Shown: piece after piece, positions 61,758 to 64,000 of the stretch
Numbering within the stretch: the stretch's first letter is position 1
How the letters are laid out: each line of letters starts with the position of its first letter
From: Pontibacillus marinus BH030004 = DSM 16465
Lineage (GTDB): Bacteria > Bacillota > Bacilli > Bacillales > BH030062
NCBI RefSeq assembly: GCF_000425225.1
Contig: NZ_KE384333.1
Location: 1-64,000 of the forward strand
DNA length: 64,000 bases
Direction of reading: 5' to 3'
Translations under genes and position numbers: made by a program
The notes under the pieces: model-generated
Told to the model about the DNA's origin: nothing
Databases searched by the model: none
What the model saw: the letters and a program-made list of their open reading frames with translations, nothing else

Positions 61758-63506
61758 ATGCTTGAATTATTCCTTCCTATGCTTGAACGATTAGGAATTA
61801 TTGTGACCGTAGCCTTTATTATTACAAGGTTTCGCTTTTTCCGTGAATTAATTGATCAGAAAACCCTTCACCCTCAACAACAATATATGGCCATTTTGTT
61901 CTTTGGGCTCTTTGGAGTGATTGGTACATACACAGGAATCACTTATGATACCTCTTCCTCCCTATTCGGTAATGTTGTCTATGATCTTGGAGAGTCGGAA
62001 GCCATAGCGAATTCCCGCGTAATTGGCATTGTAGCTGCCGGGTTATTTGGTGGTTATCGCATTGGGGTTGGGAGTGGTCTAATTGCAGGCTTACACCGCT
62101 TCTCACTTGGAGGCTTTACTGGATTTGCATGTGGTATTTCTGCCGTTGTAGCTGGTCTCATTTCTGGATTCTTTCATAAAAAGAATAAACAACTTAAGCT
62201 TAAAACTGCATTACTTGTTGGTGCATTAGCTGAAACCGTTCAAATGTTAATCATACTAGGTGTGGCTAAACCTTTTACGATGGCGTGGGAGCTTGTTCAA
62301 GAAATTGGCCTTCCGATGATTATCGCAAATGGAGTTGGATCAGCTCTATTTTTACTTATTATCCGAAATGTTTTAGCTGAAGAAGAAAAGGCCGGTGCCA
62401 TCCAAGCTCAGAAGGCACTAAAACTGGCTGAATCGACAATCTCATATCTACGTACTGGACTGAACCCTACTTCTGCTCAAAACGTTTGCAAGATGATTTA
62501 TGAAGAAGTCAATGTCAGTGCTATTGCCATGACAGATCGACAAACTATCTTAGCCCATGTTGGAAAGGCAAACGACCATCACCAATCAGGAGAACCTATC
62601 CAAACTGATGCCACTAAAGAGGTGCTCGATTCAGGTGAAATGCTAATTGCAAACCATGCTTCCATACAATGTAAAGTCCCTGATTGCCCATTAGGAGCTG
62701 CAGTTATTGCACCTTTGAAGCGTAAAAATGAAGTTGTAGGTACATTGAAGTTCTACGTTCGAACAGAAAAAGAAATCTCAAATGTTCTTATAGAATTAAT
62801 TCAAGGTCTAAATGCTTTATTAGGACAACAGCTTGAGATCGCAGAAGCAGAAAAGTCTAAAGAACTAGCACGTGAAGCAGAAGTGAAGGCACTTCAAGCA
62901 CAGATTAATCCTCATTTTTTGTTTAATTCGTTAAACGTGATCGTGTCTTTAACCCGTACAAAACCAGATCGCGCTCGCTCGCTACTTATTGCACTATCTA
63001 AGTTTTTTCGGAAAAACCTAAGCGCCACAACTAAGACTTGGACCTCTTTAGCTGAAGAGTTGAAGCATGTAAAATCTTATTTACTTATTGAAGAAACACG
63101 ATTTGAGGATAAATTACAAGTTGAATATGAAGTAGACGAAAGTGTCATGAATGCGAAAATAGCGCCTTTAACACTCCAACCTCTTGTTGAGAATTGCATA
63201 AAACACGGGATTAAAAACAAGGATGGACTCGGAAAAATCTTAGTTCGGATTATGGATAAAGGAAACGATATCCTAGTGTCTGTTCAAGATAACGGAATCG
63301 GAATGAGTAAGAATGATCGTTCTAGACTAGGGGAGAAGAGGGTAGACTCTAGTCAAGGTACCGGGCTTGGAATCTATAACGTAAATAAACGCTTGGAGTA
63401 TATGTATGGTCATGCTTCAACTCTTCAAATTTATAGTGAACCTGATAAAGGCACTACGATTTCATTTGTTATTCCAAAGGACTATCAGGAGGATCGATAT
63501 GAATAA
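61758..63506 (+). CDS. lytS: LytS-type sensor histidine kinase
   Basis: A 582-residue kinase. Six or so membrane helices form the 5TM-5TMR-LYT sensor (about 1-200, with GLFGGYRIGVGSGLIAGLHRF), followed by a GAF domain (about 225-360). Then comes the LytS-type dimerisation segment ALQAQINPHFLFNSLN with the phosphorylated His in NPHFLFN, and the ATPase domain (VENCIKHGI, VQDNGIGMS, GTGLGIYNV). The LytSR pair controls the lrgAB/cid-like or pyruvate uptake genes. ATG 61758 has AGAGGAAG before it; an ATG six codons upstream lies inside that site. The next gene starts eight bases before its end. Confidence 0.92.
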   Translation: MLELFLPMLERLGIIVTVAFIITRFRFFRELIDQKTLHPQQQYMAILFFGLFGVIGTYTGITYDTSSSLFGNVVYDLGESEAIANSRVIGIVAAGLFGGYRIGVGSGLIAGLHRFSLGGFTGFACGISAVVAGLISGFFHKKNKQLKLKTALLVGALAETVQMLIILGVAKPFTMAWELVQEIGLPMIIANGVGSALFLLIIRNVLAEEEKAGAIQAQKALKLAESTISYLRTGLNPTSAQNVCKMIYEEVNVSAIAMTDRQTILAHVGKANDHHQSGEPIQTDATKEVLDSGEMLIANHASIQCKVPDCPLGAAVIAPLKRKNEVVGTLKFYVRTEKEISNVLIELIQGLNALLGQQLEIAEAEKSKELAREAEVKALQAQINPHFLFNSLNVIVSLTRTKPDRARSLLIALSKFFRKNLSATTKTWTSLAEELKHVKSYLLIEETRFEDKLQVEYEVDESVMNAKIAPLTLQPLVENCIKHGIKNKDGLGKILVRIMDKGNDILVSVQDNGIGMSKNDRSRLGEKRVDSSQGTGLGIYNVNKRLEYMYGHASTLQIYSEPDKGTTISFVIPKDYQEDRYE

Positions 63507-64000
63507 ACCAATCACAGCCCTCGTTGTAGATGATGAACGATTTAGTAGAGAGGAACTCATTTACTTATTAGAACAACATGATTCCATTAAAGTCATTGGG
63601 GAGGCCGATTCAGGAGATACTGCCCTAATGAAAGCCATTCAAACTCAACCTGATGTCATGTTCCTAGATATAGACATGCCTAAAATGGATGGAATGGAAG
63701 TAGCAAAATCTGTCCAAGAGCTCAAGAAGGCCCCTCAAGTTGTCTTCGCTACTGCGTACCCTGAATATGCTGTAGAAGCTTTTCGTCACGAGGCTCTGGA
63801 CTATTTATTAAAACCTTTTGATGATGAGCAGTTAGGTGAAACTGTTAAGCGTATCAAATCAAGATTCACCAACAAACGTACGCCCATAAAGACAACATCC
63901 CCTTTAAAACTCCCTATCGAGAGCGAGGATGGGATTGTGTACATATCTCCTAATGACATTTTATATGTAGGAAGAGAAGAAAGAGATACGCAAATTGTCA
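63499..64000 (+). CDS. LytR/LytT-type response regulator, cut by the window end
   Basis: The first 167 residues of a LytTR-type regulator. The receiver domain has ALVVDDERFSREEL, the phosphoacceptor Asp in MFLDIDMPKMDGMEV, and LDYLLKPFDDEQ. The LytTR DNA-binding domain begins near LPIESEDGIVYISPNDILYV. It starts ATG 63499 behind CAGGAGG, overlapping the end of lytS. No stop codon is reached before the edge. Confidence 0.92.
   Translation, partial: MNKPITALVVDDERFSREELIYLLEQHDSIKVIGEADSGDTALMKAIQTQPDVMFLDIDMPKMDGMEVAKSVQELKKAPQVVFATAYPEYAVEAFRHEALDYLLKPFDDEQLGETVKRIKSRFTNKRTPIKTTSPLKLPIESEDGIVYISPNDILYVGREERDTQIV

Overview
The window looks like chromosome from a spore-forming, salt-tolerant member of the Bacillaceae, of the Halobacillus/Pontibacillus/Virgibacillus kind. 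The reasons are two genes for H-type small acid-soluble spore proteins, each behind a sigma-G-like promoter, an ectoine synthase beside a BCCT osmolyte carrier, a SpoIIM-type protein, HelD, LytS, TTG/GTG starts with strong AGGAGG ribosome sites, and U-rich intrinsic terminators. No rRNA, tRNA, phage, insertion sequence or CRISPR array was seen.

Layout. 1-13 kb: a repeat remnant, a solitary ectC, a BCCT carrier, an MFS pump without a normal start codon, a cell-wall amidase, a cysteine synthase, a DAACS carrier, an aldo/keto reductase and a cation exchanger. 13-16 kb: two EamA transporters around a foldback repeat, then an ECF sigma factor with a SnoaL-like tail and a glyoxalase-fold protein. 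15.8-20.2 kb is the most interesting locus. A STAS-like, GNAT-like and chemoreceptor operon faces away from a PLP-dependent decarboxylase. The decarboxylase leader is a class-I cyclic-di-GMP riboswitch with its own terminator, and both sides carry sigma-D-like (motility) promoter sequences. 20-30 kb: kinase, Nudix, S66 peptidase-like protein, threonine aldolase, FNT channel, a 21-bp tandem-repeat element, IDEAL protein, lipase, HelD, a candidate small RNA and sspH. 30-38 kb: a heterodimeric ABC exporter, a channel-like protein lacking the potassium filter, an MFS pump and cysteine dioxygenase.

38-45 kb holds an RDD / SpoIIM-like / DUF58 / MoxR / DUF4350 / DUF4129 membrane cluster. 45-50.3 kb is a formate-type block on the minus strand: OFA-family transporter, DUF2294 protein, molybdopterin oxidoreductase and FdhD. 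Two genes of this block have terminator-containing leaders that share a small CGANC-loop hairpin motif. 50.6-57.6 kb: second sspH, acyltransferase, second copy of the 21-bp repeat element, M20 amidohydrolase, then a two-component system and an NhaC antiporter that share an identical T-rich upstream box. 57.6-64 kb: Gfo/Idh/MocA oxidoreductase, a tandem nitrilase whose second domain has lost its cysteine, a broken MFS gene, and LytS with the start of its response regulator cut by the window edge.

Most genes are ordinary housekeeping or transport genes. The best candidates for new biology are the cyclic-di-GMP/sigma-D decarboxylase-chemoreceptor locus, the shared leaders of the formate block, the 21-bp phased repeat family, and the unassigned small RNA at about 29.53-29.65 kb. 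All statements about families are from recognising sequence motifs by eye; no searches were run.
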